A DNA stretch of 6,061 bases from Acidobacteriota bacterium. GTDB lineage: Bacteria > Acidobacteriota > Blastocatellia > RBC074. The notes beneath the pieces are model-generated. The model did no database searches. It saw only the letters and a list, made by a program, of their open reading frames with translations, and was not told the origin of the DNA. Shown here piece by piece: positions 1 through 5,490 of this stretch; the stretch's first letter is position 1, and each line of letters starts with the position of its first letter. The translations under genes and the position numbers were made by a program. The stretch is taken from the NCBI GenBank assembly GCA_013140935.1, contig JABFSD010001055.1, positions 1-6,061 on the forward strand, in the 5' to 3' direction.

Positions 1-734
1 TCGACCGTTTCGCCGACTTTGACGATGCCGCGTTCGATGCGTCCCGTCGCCACCGTACCGCGTCCTGAAATCGAGAAGATGTCTTCGACCGGCATCAGGA
101 AGGGCTTGTCAATCGCGCGTTCCGGCGTCGGGATATACGTGTCAACCGCTTCCATCAGCGCGTCTACGGTTTTCTCCCATTCAGGATCGCCATTCAAAGC
201 ATTGAGAGCCGAGCCGCGCACAATCGGAATATCATCGCCCGGGAATTCATATTTCGAGAGCAATTCGCGCAATTCGAGTTCGACCAGATCAAGCAATTCG
301 GCGTCGTCCACCGCATCGCACTTGTTCAGGAAGACGACCATTGCGGGTACGCCAACCTGACGGGCGAGCAGAATGTGTTCGCGCGTTTGCGGCATCGGGC
401 CGTCGGTCGCCGCGCACACCAGAATCGCGCCGTCCATCTGCGCCGCGCCGGTAATCATGTTCTTGACGTAGTCAGCGTGACCCGGACAATCCACGTGCGC
501 GTAGTGGCGATTCTTCGTCTCGTATTCGACGTGCGCCGTAGCGATGGTGATCCCACGTGCCTTTTCTTCCGGCGCGTTGTCAATCGAATCGAAGCTGCGG
601 AAGTTGATCTTCGGATTGTTCTTCGCCAGCACTTTGGTGATGGCAGCCGTCAATGTCGTTTTGCCGTGGTCTACGTGGCCGATCGTGCCGATGTTGACGT
701 GCGGCTTACTGCGGTCAAATTTCTCTTTCGCCAT
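1..734 (-). CDS. tuf: Elongation factor Tu, N-terminal part (3' end beyond window)
   Basis: EF-Tu is the GTPase that carries aminoacyl-tRNA to the ribosomal A site in the cytoplasm. The visible 244 codons start with [20 protein letters not shown] and contain the complete G domain: P-loop GHVDHGKT at residues 19-26, switch [15 protein letters not shown] around 60-73, DCPGH at 82-86 with the catalytic histidine 86, NKCD at 137-140 and GSAL at 174-177. Domain II begins near residue 211 and includes the [13 protein letters not shown] stretch. The family is about 395 residues long, so roughly 60 percent is present and the stop lies outside the window. The ATG is supported by a strong Shine-Dalgarno GAGGAG (plus-strand CTCCTC at 742-747) seven bases upstream. 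It is the last visible gene of the rpsL-rpsG-fusA-tuf series, 101 bases after fusA, and that gap holds a paired palindromic repeat. Whether a second tuf copy exists cannot be seen here. Confidence 0.98.
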   Translation of the reverse strand, partial: MAKEKFDRSKPHVNIGTIGHVDHGKTTLTAAITKVLAKNNPKINFRSFDSIDNAPEEKARGITIATAHVEYETKNRHYAHVDCPGHADYVKNMITGAAQMDGAILVCAATDGPMPQTREHILLARQVGVPAMVVFLNKCDAVDDAELLDLVELELRELLSKYEFPGDDIPIVRGSALNALNGDPEWEKTVDALMEAVDTYIPTPERAIDKPFLMPVEDIFSISGRGTVATGRIERGIVKVGETV

Positions 735-754
735 TTAATTGCTCCTCGAAAATC

Positions 755-823
755 GGTAGGACAGGTTCGCAACCTGTCCGTCACTACACGGAACGAGCGG
801 ACAGGTTGAGAACCTGTCCCACC
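755..823. repeat. Paired palindromic repeat (REP-doublet/REPIN-like) in the fusA-tuf gap
   Basis: Two 21-nt palindromes share identical 9-nt arms, GGACAGGTT and AACCTGTCC. The first is at 759-779 with loop CGC, and the second is at 799-819 with loop GAG. The bases around them also match in inverted fashion. The outer flanks GGT (755-757) and ACC (821-823) are complementary, and the inner flanks G780 and C798 are complementary, leaving a 17-nt spacer at 781-797. The whole unit is therefore an imperfect inverted repeat made of two hairpins, which is the layout known for REP doublets (REPINs/BIMEs). In the fusA-tuf transcript each palindrome can fold into a 9-bp hairpin, and the hairpin nearer tuf ends 11 nt before the tuf Shine-Dalgarno. 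No U-run follows either hairpin, so simple termination is not indicated. Dispersal elsewhere in the genome is inferred, not seen. Confidence 0.85.
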
Positions 824-835
824 TTGAAACAAAAT

Positions 836-2932
836 CTATTTCGCTGCGCCTTGCACTTTGGCAATGATTCCTTCAGCGACACTCTTAGGCGCTTCTTCGT
901 AACGCGCAAAATGCATCGAAGAAGCCGCACGGCCTTGCGACATCGAACGCAATTCGGTTTCGTAACCGAACATTTCAGCCAACGGAACCATTGACGTGAT
1001 GATTTGCGTGCCGGGACGCGATTTCATCCCTTCGATGCGACCACGACGCGAACTCAAATCGCCCGTAATCGAACCCATGTAATCTTCCGGCGTCACGACT
1101 TCGACCTTCATCACCGGCTCAAGAATCGCCGGGCTAGCTTTGCGTGCGGCCTCTTTGAAGGCAATAGAACCCGCGATCTTGAAGGCCATTTCCGACGAGT
1201 CAACTTCGTGATAGCTGCCGAACACCAAGCGGACTTTCACGTCCACGATTTCGTAACCCGCAACGACGCCGCCCGCGAGCGCTTCTTTCACGCCTTTTTC
1301 AACCGCCGGGATGTATTCTCTGGGAATCACACCGCCCACGATTTCATTGATGAACTCGAAGCCTGCGCCAGGTTCGTTCGGTTCGATTTCCAGCACGACA
1401 TGACCGTATTGGCCGCGACCGCCGGTTTGGCGCGCATATTTCTCTTCGGCTTTGGCGGGCTTGCGAATCGTCTCACGATAAGCGACCTGCGGTTTGCCGA
1501 CATTCGCCTCAACGCTGTATTCACGCTTCAGGCGATCCACGATGATTTCGAGATGCAACTCGCCCATGCCCGAAATGATCGTTTGATTGGTTTCGATGTC
1601 GGTCGTGACGCGGAACGACGGGTCTTCCTGCGCCAAGCGCCCCATTGCAATGCCGAGCTTTTCCTGATCCTGACGGGTCTTCGGTTCGATGGCGAGCGAG
1701 ATAACCGGCGTCGGGAAAACCATCTTCTCAAGCACCACGGGCGCGTTTTCAGCGCAAACCGTGTCACCGGTTGTCGCACCTTTCAATCCGACCAACGCCA
1801 CGATTTCACCCGCGTAAGCCTCATCCACTTCTTCGCGTTTGTTCGCGTGCATACGCATAACGCGACCGATGCGCTCACGGTTGTCTTTGGTCGTATTCAC
1901 GACGTAAGAACCTGATTTCAACGTGCCGGAATAAATGCGAGTGAAGCAAAGCTGACCGACGTGCTTGTCAGCCATGATTTTGAAAACCAACCCCGCGAAA
2001 TGCTCCTTATCATCGGCCTTGCGCTCGATTTCATTGCCGTCCATGTCAACACCTGACACGGCCTTGATGTCGAGCGGCGAAGGCATGAAATCAATCACCG
2101 CATCAAGCAACGTCTGTACGCCTTTGTTCTTGAAAGCGGTGCCGCAAACCACCGGGAAAATCTTGATGTCAATGCAGCCCTTGCGCAGCGCCGCACGAAT
2201 ATCGGTGTTCGAAATCTCGGTGCCTTCCAGATATTTTGTAGCGATGTCGTCATCCACATCCCCCAGCGATTCGATCATGGCTTCGCGCGCCGCAGTGGCT
2301 GCGTCCTGCAAATCAGCCGGAATATCTTCGACGCTGTAATCAGAACCCATCGCTTCGTCTTTCCAGACGATGGCTTTCATTTCGATGAGGTCAACGCAGC
2401 CCTTGAACTGATCTTCCGCACCAATCGGAATTTGAATCGGAACCGGCTTCGCACTCAGGCGCGTGCGAATCGTATCTACCGAATGCTCGAAATCAGCGCC
2501 TGGCCGATCCATCTTGTTGATGAAGGCAATACGCGGAACGTTATATTTGTCGGCTTGACGCCAGACGGTTTCCGATTGCGGCTGCACACCAGCCACCGCG
2601 TCAAACACCGCGACCGCACCGTCGAGCACACGCAAGCTGCGTTCGACTTCAATCGTAAAATCTACGTGGCCCGGCGTATCTATAATATTGATGCGATAAG
2701 ACTGATTGTGACGCTTCCAGAAACAGGTCGTCGCCGCCGACGTAATCGTAATGCCGCGCTCCTGCTCCTGTTCCATCCAGTCCATCGTGGCGGTGCCTTC
2801 GTGGACTTCACCGATCTTGTGCGACACACCCGTATAAAACAGGATGCGCTCCGTCGTCGTAGTCTTACCAGCATCAATGTGCGCCATGATGCCGATGTTC
2901 CGAAACCGATTTAGAGGTTCTTGTCTAGCCAT
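836..2932 (-). CDS. fusA: Elongation factor G
   Basis: EF-G is the ribosomal translocase. It hydrolyses GTP to move tRNA and mRNA after peptide-bond formation, and with ribosome recycling factor it splits post-termination ribosomes. The protein is 698 residues, normal for the family (E. coli 704). The G domain shows AHIDAGKT at 17-24, the [11 protein letters not shown] switch I segment at 59-69, DTPGH at 85-89, NKMD at 139-142 and GTAFKNKGV at 264-272. The domain II barrel, domain III (DPSFRV, then [11 protein letters not shown]), domain IV (GGRGQYGHV, then [15 protein letters not shown]) and domain V ([10 protein letters not shown], then [17 protein letters not shown]) follow in the usual order. 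The start ATG has a GAGG four bases upstream. The stop is TAG. The gene lies 100 bases after rpsG and 101 before tuf, as expected in a str operon. It looks like canonical EF-G rather than a divergent paralogue. No frameshift or missing motif was seen. Confidence 0.99.
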   Translation of the reverse strand: MARQEPLNRFRNIGIMAHIDAGKTTTTERILFYTGVSHKIGEVHEGTATMDWMEQEQERGITITSAATTCFWKRHNQSYRINIIDTPGHVDFTIEVERSLRVLDGAVAVFDAVAGVQPQSETVWRQADKYNVPRIAFINKMDRPGADFEHSVDTIRTRLSAKPVPIQIPIGAEDQFKGCVDLIEMKAIVWKDEAMGSDYSVEDIPADLQDAATAAREAMIESLGDVDDDIATKYLEGTEISNTDIRAALRKGCIDIKIFPVVCGTAFKNKGVQTLLDAVIDFMPSPLDIKAVSGVDMDGNEIERKADDKEHFAGLVFKIMADKHVGQLCFTRIYSGTLKSGSYVVNTTKDNRERIGRVMRMHANKREEVDEAYAGEIVALVGLKGATTGDTVCAENAPVVLEKMVFPTPVISLAIEPKTRQDQEKLGIAMGRLAQEDPSFRVTTDIETNQTIISGMGELHLEIIVDRLKREYSVEANVGKPQVAYRETIRKPAKAEEKYARQTGGRGQYGHVVLEIEPNEPGAGFEFINEIVGGVIPREYIPAVEKGVKEALAGGVVAGYEIVDVKVRLVFGSYHEVDSSEMAFKIAGSIAFKEAARKASPAILEPVMKVEVVTPEDYMGSITGDLSSRRGRIEGMKSRPGTQIITSMVPLAEMFGYETELRSMSQGRAASSMHFARYEEAPKSVAEGIIAKVQGAAK

Positions 2933-3032
2933 ACTACCTCGTTAAGCTTTTGTGTTCTTGTGTCTTCTGAGTGCGTCGCAGCCAGTCCTCACTGAACCAA
3001 CATCTTAACGACCACTTACTTCTTGATATTGA

Positions 3033-3503
3033 TTAAAAACGATAATGCGCGAACGCACGGTTCGCGTCTGCCATACGATGCACGTCATCGCGTTTCTTGA
3101 GCGCGCCGCCTTTACCGTTTGCCGCATCGAGCAATTCCCCGGCGAGCCGATCCACCATCGTCTTCTCGCCTCGGTCACGCGCGTACTGAATCATCCAGCG
3201 CATCGCCAGCGCCATACGACGCGCGGCATTGACTTCAATCGGTACCTGATAGTTCGCGCCGCCGACGCGCTTCGATTTGACTTCGACCTTGGGCGCGACG
3301 CTTTCGAGCGCCTTCTTAAAAACCTTTAGCGCATCTTCTCCAGCCTTATCTTTCACTTTGTCCAGGGCGCTATACAAAATGCCTTCGGCCACGGCCTTCT
3401 TGCCGTCGAGCATCAGCATATTGACGAACTTCGCCACCAATGGACTGTTGTAAATCGGATCAGGTAAAACTTCGCGCTTGGGAACTTCTCTTCTTCTCGG
3501 CAT
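3033..3503 (-). CDS. rpsG: 30S ribosomal protein S7
   Basis: S7 nucleates assembly of the 30S head by binding the 3' domain of 16S rRNA, and it lies near the E-site tRNA. The 156-residue product has the bacterial length. It opens with the typical [16 protein letters not shown], continues with [19 protein letters not shown], holds the conserved [16 protein letters not shown] and [10 protein letters not shown] segments in the middle, and ends in [10 protein letters not shown]. The start ATG at 3501-3503 is the only one that gives the conserved N terminus. Its Shine-Dalgarno is weak (GAGAG about seven bases upstream), which fits translation partly coupled to rpsL, 41 bases upstream. In E. coli, S7 represses the operon by binding an rpsL-rpsG spacer of about 100 nt. 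The short spacer here leaves little room for that structure, so autoregulation, if present, probably works differently (inference). Confidence 0.99.
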   Translation of the reverse strand: MPRRREVPKREVLPDPIYNSPLVAKFVNMLMLDGKKAVAEGILYSALDKVKDKAGEDALKVFKKALESVAPKVEVKSKRVGGANYQVPIEVNAARRMALAMRWMIQYARDRGEKTMVDRLAGELLDAANGKGGALKKRDDVHRMADANRAFAHYRF

Positions 3504-3544
3504 AGTTTGCTCTCAGCTTAAAAACTCTAACTACTTCTTCCCCA

Positions 3545-3958
3545 CTATTTCTTCTTAGCTCCACCCTTAGCCGGTGCGGCTGCACCTTCCTTCGGACGCT
3601 TCGCACCATACTTCGAACGGCTTTGCTTGCGGTTCGCTACGCCGGACGAGTCCAGCGTGCCGCGCACGATGTGATAACGCACGCCCGGCAAATCTTTCAC
3701 ACGTCCGCCACGCACCAGCACGATGGAGTGTTCCTGCAAGTTGTGCCCGACTCCCGGAATGTAAGAAGTGACTTCGATACGATTGGTCAAACGCACGCGC
3801 GCGATTTTGCGCAGCGCCGAGTTCGGTTTTTTCGGCGTTTGGGTTTTCACCTGCACGCAAACGCCACGGCGTTGCGGACAGGATTGCAACGCCGGACTCG
3901 ACGTTTTGTACTTAACGGCTTTGCGCCCTTTGCGAACTAACTGACTAATCGTTGGCAT
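3545..3958 (-). CDS. rpsL: 30S ribosomal protein S12
   Basis: S12 sits at the interface of the 30S decoding centre and affects tRNA selection accuracy. The start chosen gives [13 protein letters not shown], the family N terminus. An in-frame ATG 63 bases upstream would add 21 residues with no family resemblance. The 137-residue protein has CPQRRGVC at 27-34, [11 protein letters not shown] at 41-51, GHNLQEHS at 71-78 and [13 protein letters not shown] at 84-96. Lysines 43 and 88, positions whose mutation gives streptomycin resistance in other bacteria, are wild type. Asp89, the residue methylthiolated by RimO in E. coli, is present. After KRPK the chain continues with about 14 residues rich in Ala, Gly and Lys ([14 protein letters not shown]), so it is longer than the 124-residue E. 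coli protein. It is the first gene of the operon. The AGGT Shine-Dalgarno lies 10 bases before the ATG. Confidence 0.98.
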   Translation of the reverse strand: MPTISQLVRKGRKAVKYKTSSPALQSCPQRRGVCVQVKTQTPKKPNSALRKIARVRLTNRIEVTSYIPGVGHNLQEHSIVLVRGGRVKDLPGVRYHIVRGTLDSSGVANRKQSRSKYGAKRPKEGAAAPAKGGAKKK

Positions 3959-4035
3959 ATTTCGATCAACCTGCATCCCAGATTCCGGCACCAGACCGCA
4001 TACGGCCCAGCCCCTGAACACAGGAAGCCTTTTTT

Positions 4036-4060
4036 GCGTGAACGTCTCAGACGCTCACGC
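4036..4060 (-). promoter_or_regulatory. 11-bp hairpin in the rpsL leader, followed by an A-run
   Basis: On the minus strand the arms GCGTGAGCGTC and GACGTTCACGC pair over 11 positions, ten Watson-Crick and one G-U, around a TGA loop. The next bases are AAAAAAGG, so the hairpin has no U-tract and is not an intrinsic terminator for the operon. On the plus strand a T-run precedes rather than follows it, so it does not terminate plus-strand transcripts either. It lies about 80 bases before the rpsL start codon and is the strongest stem in the leader. A regulatory or mRNA-stabilising role is possible but unproven. Confidence 0.5.
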
Positions 4061-4206
4061 CTAAAACTTTGGGTAACGATGAATGTGTTTTGAGATGTCG
4101 GAAGCTCTTGCGCGTACAGATCAAGGCGTCTCAAATTCGCCGAGTTTCTCTGTGGCGTGTAGTTCAAGAAAGCCGCTTCGTACTTAAACGTAACGGCGAG
4201 GGAAAT

Positions 4207-4223
4207 CGGTTGCGACGCAACCG
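4207..4223. repeat. Perfect 17-nt palindrome in the str leader
   Basis: CGGTTGCG at 4207-4214 and CGCAACCG at 4216-4223 are exact inverted copies around the single base A4215. In RNA this gives a 7-bp stem with a 3-nt loop; in DNA it could be a binding site for a dimeric protein. A second short inverted repeat (AGCGA/TCGCT, 4228-4242) lies four bases to its right. The GGTTGCG/CGCAACC core resembles the centre of the fusA-tuf palindromes, but the outer arms differ, so I do not call it the same repeat. Confidence 0.5.
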
Positions 4224-4345
4224 TGAAAGCGAATGAGTCGCTGAACGCCACAATAAATTCTCAAAACCTTCGCCTGTAGTTACAGCCCGTCGGCGACGGT
4301 TCCGGCAACGCATCTGTACTTACCGACTGTGGTGCGTCACCAAAA

Positions 4346-4364
4346 GCGAAACAAGTGGTTTCGC
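4346..4364 (-). promoter_or_regulatory. Promoter-proximal hairpin followed by four T
   Basis: On the minus strand GCGAAAC and GTTTCGC pair perfectly around the loop CACTT, and TTTTGG follows. If transcription starts near 4368, this hairpin occupies about +5 to +23 of the str mRNA. A stem at the extreme 5' end can protect an mRNA from decay, and a stem plus a short U-run could cause early pausing or attenuation. The seven pairs and four U are too weak to call a terminator with confidence. Confidence 0.4.
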
Positions 4365-4374
4365 AAAGCGCGTG

Positions 4375-4402
4375 ATTATCCACACGAGTCTGAGGCTGTC
4401 AA
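4375..4402 (-). promoter_or_regulatory. Sigma70-type promoter of the str operon
   Basis: On the minus strand there is a perfect -35 TTGACA (4397-4402), a 16-nt spacer and a -10 GATAAT (4375-4380) that matches the consensus in five of six positions. The expected start is about 4368. This is the best promoter match I found upstream of rpsL, and strength suits a ribosomal operon. The -10 overlaps TGTGGATAA (4376-4384), a perfect DnaA-box sequence. Part of the match is forced by the GATAA shared with the -10. Confidence 0.7.
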
Positions 4403-4407
4403 CCGGC

Positions 4408-4433
4408 ATGCGCCGCATATGAAAAAATTTTTT
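4408..4433. promoter_or_regulatory. Upstream promoter region: 11-nt palindrome plus A6T6 tract
   Basis: Directly upstream of the str -35 is ATGCG-C-CGCAT (4408-4418), a perfect 5+1+5 palindrome at about -40 to -50. It is followed by the tract AAAAAATTTTTT at 4422-4433, about -54 to -65. A-tracts at such positions bend DNA and can act as UP elements for the RNA polymerase alpha subunit. The palindrome is placed where an activator or repressor could contact polymerase. Both roles are inferred from position. Confidence 0.35.
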
Positions 4434-4480
4434 GCAAAATTCTTTGCACAACACGTAAGGCGACGCGATTTTTTTCTCGT

Positions 4481-4509
4481 TTGGAGATCACTCATGCCTT
4501 TGCTATCTT
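4481..4509 (+). promoter_or_regulatory. Candidate cyoE promoter
   Basis: TTGGAG (4481-4486), a 17-nt spacer and TATCTT (4504-4509) preceded by TGC form a moderate extended -10 promoter pointing toward cyoE. The predicted start near 4516 would give a leader of about 50 nt before the ATG at 4566. It would also exclude the alternative cyoE start at 4494 from the transcript. The -35 matches consensus in only three positions, so this is tentative. Confidence 0.35.
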
Positions 4510-4552
4510 CACGCTTACCCGAATACAGCGTCTCTTTTTTTATACCCTTCAC

Positions 4553-4556
4553 GAGG
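4553..4556 (+). promoter_or_regulatory. Ribosome binding site supporting the cyoE start at 4566
   Basis: GAGG lies nine bases before the ATG at 4566. A competing GGAG at 4483-4486 sits seven bases before an in-frame ATG at 4494, and on Shine-Dalgarno quality alone that start is equal or better. Family length (about 290-305 residues) and the candidate promoter favour 4566. Confidence 0.5.
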
Positions 4557-4565
4557 CTTTACTGC

Positions 4566-5471
4566 ATGAATCCGACCGCTTCTGACGATGCTTTGCCGGT
4601 GGCGTCTGTCACGATCATACCGGCTCGCTGGCAATCCTTTCTGGCGCTCACCAAACCGCGCATCACGGTGATGATCAGTTTATCGGCAGCCGCAGGTTTC
4701 GCCATCGGTTCGCGCGCGCAACACAACTGGACTGGTTTCTGGCATACGGTCATCGGCATCGCATTGCTGACCAGCGGGACTTCAACACTGAATCAGTATT
4801 GGGAACGCGAACTCGACGCGCGCATGCCGCGCACGCGTACGCGCCCGTTGCCTGCCGGTGAAATCACGCCTGTCGCAGCTTTGTGGTTCGGCATCATGCT
4901 TTCGTTAGTCGGATTGGCTTATCTCTTTGTTTTCACGAATGCGTTAGCCGCCGCCTGCGGATTCGCCGCCTTAGCCAGTTATCTCTTTCTCTACACACCG
5001 CTTAAGACGCGCTCGACGTGGTGTACGTTCGTCGGAGCTTTTCCCGGTGCCTTGCCTCCGTTCCTCGGTTGGGTCGCCGCGCGCAACGAAATCGGGCTGG
5101 AACCGCTCGTGCTTTTCGCCATTCTTTTCCTATGGCAGTTCCCTCACTTTCACGCCATCGCGGCTTTGTATCGGGATGATTACGCCAGTGCCGGCATCAA
5201 GATGCTGCCCGTTGTTGAGGCTGACGGAAAGTCCACGGCGCGCGAAATTATGGGGTATTCGATCGCGTTGTTACCGGTGAGTTTATTGCCGACTTACTTG
5301 GGAATCGCAGGGCCAGTCTATTTCGTCGGCGCGTTGCTGCTGGGAATTTATCTGCTGAGAATCAGTTGGATGACAGCACAAGCATTAACCCGCGAGAACT
5401 CGCTGCAATTGCTGAAGGCTTCGGTTTATTACCTGCCGCTGCTGTGGGCACTCATGGTTTGGCAGCGATAA
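4566..5471 (+). CDS. cyoE: Protoheme IX farnesyltransferase (heme O synthase)
   Basis: This UbiA-family membrane prenyltransferase transfers a farnesyl group to the vinyl side chain of heme b to make heme O, used by heme-copper terminal oxidases directly or after conversion to heme A. From the start at 4566 the protein has 301 residues, as in E. coli CyoE and Bacillus CtaB. A soluble N terminus is followed by LTKPRITVMIS (28-38) and several hydrophobic helices. The first prenyl-diphosphate site reads NQYWERELD at 76-84, then ARMPRTRTRPLPAG. The second reads WQFPHFHAIAALYRDDYASAG at 190-210, split by family convention, then IKMLPV. The first acidic position after Asn76 is Glu80 where many homologues have Asp. 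The in-frame ATG at 4494 would add 24 unconserved residues. The gene diverges from rpsL and no oxidase subunit gene is in view. The alternative name ctaB applies equally. Confidence 0.95.
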   Translation: MNPTASDDALPVASVTIIPARWQSFLALTKPRITVMISLSAAAGFAIGSRAQHNWTGFWHTVIGIALLTSGTSTLNQYWERELDARMPRTRTRPLPAGEITPVAALWFGIMLSLVGLAYLFVFTNALAAACGFAALASYLFLYTPLKTRSTWCTFVGAFPGALPPFLGWVAARNEIGLEPLVLFAILFLWQFPHFHAIAALYRDDYASAGIKMLPVVEADGKSTAREIMGYSIALLPVSLLPTYLGIAGPVYFVGALLLGIYLLRISWMTAQALTRENSLQLLKASVYYLPLLWALMVWQR

Positions 5472-5490
5472 GGGGCCGTATTTGGTTCGG

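Larger units (their letters stand above)
3959..4368 (-). promoter_or_regulatory. Candidate long structured 5' leader of the str operon
   Basis: If transcription starts about seven bases after the GATAAT at 4375-4380, rpsL is preceded by a leader of roughly 410 nt that holds no recognisable gene. Read as minus-strand RNA it contains, from the 5' end, six short inverted repeats. These are at 4346-4364 (7-bp stem, 5-nt loop), 4330-4342 (5-bp stem, 3-nt loop), 4287-4299 (CCGTC/GACGG, loop GCC), 4228-4242 (AGCGA/TCGCT, 5-nt loop), 4207-4223 (7-bp stem CGGTTGC/GCAACCG, loop GTC) and 4036-4060 (11-bp stem). Leaders that regulate ribosomal protein synthesis are well known, but I do not recognise this as a described class. 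Regulation is inferred from length and hairpin density alone. Confidence 0.5.

Noticed and set aside
755..823. CRISPR or intrinsic terminator reading of the fusA-tuf palindromes
   Set aside because: Only two units are present and they are arranged as an inverted doublet, not a repeat-spacer array, and no T-run follows on either strand.
1004..1915. Open frame of about 300 codons on the plus strand inside fusA
   Set aside because: It lies entirely antisense to the conserved EF-G coding sequence, shows no recognisable domain, and has an Arg/His/Phe-rich composition typical of the complement of a high-GC3 gene.
2933..3032. Possible structure in the rpsG-fusA gap
   Set aside because: Only very short complementary stretches (for example CAGT/ACTG near 2990-3000) are present; nothing beyond what chance gives in 100 bases.
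3959..4021. Upstream in-frame ATG that would extend S12 by 21 residues
   Set aside because: The S12 family starts at MPTISQLV and the extra residues are unlike any S12 N terminus.
3937..4251. 104-codon minus-strand frame in the str leader ending inside rpsL
   Set aside because: It begins with GTG without a clear Shine-Dalgarno, overlaps the rpsL start in another frame, crosses two of the hairpins, and its translation resembles no family. A leader peptide coupled to rpsL is conceivable but unsupported.
4329..4493. Longer 5' extension of cyoE up to a GTG near 4329
   Set aside because: It would make a 380-residue protein, well beyond the family length, and would run through the str promoter and A6T6 tract.
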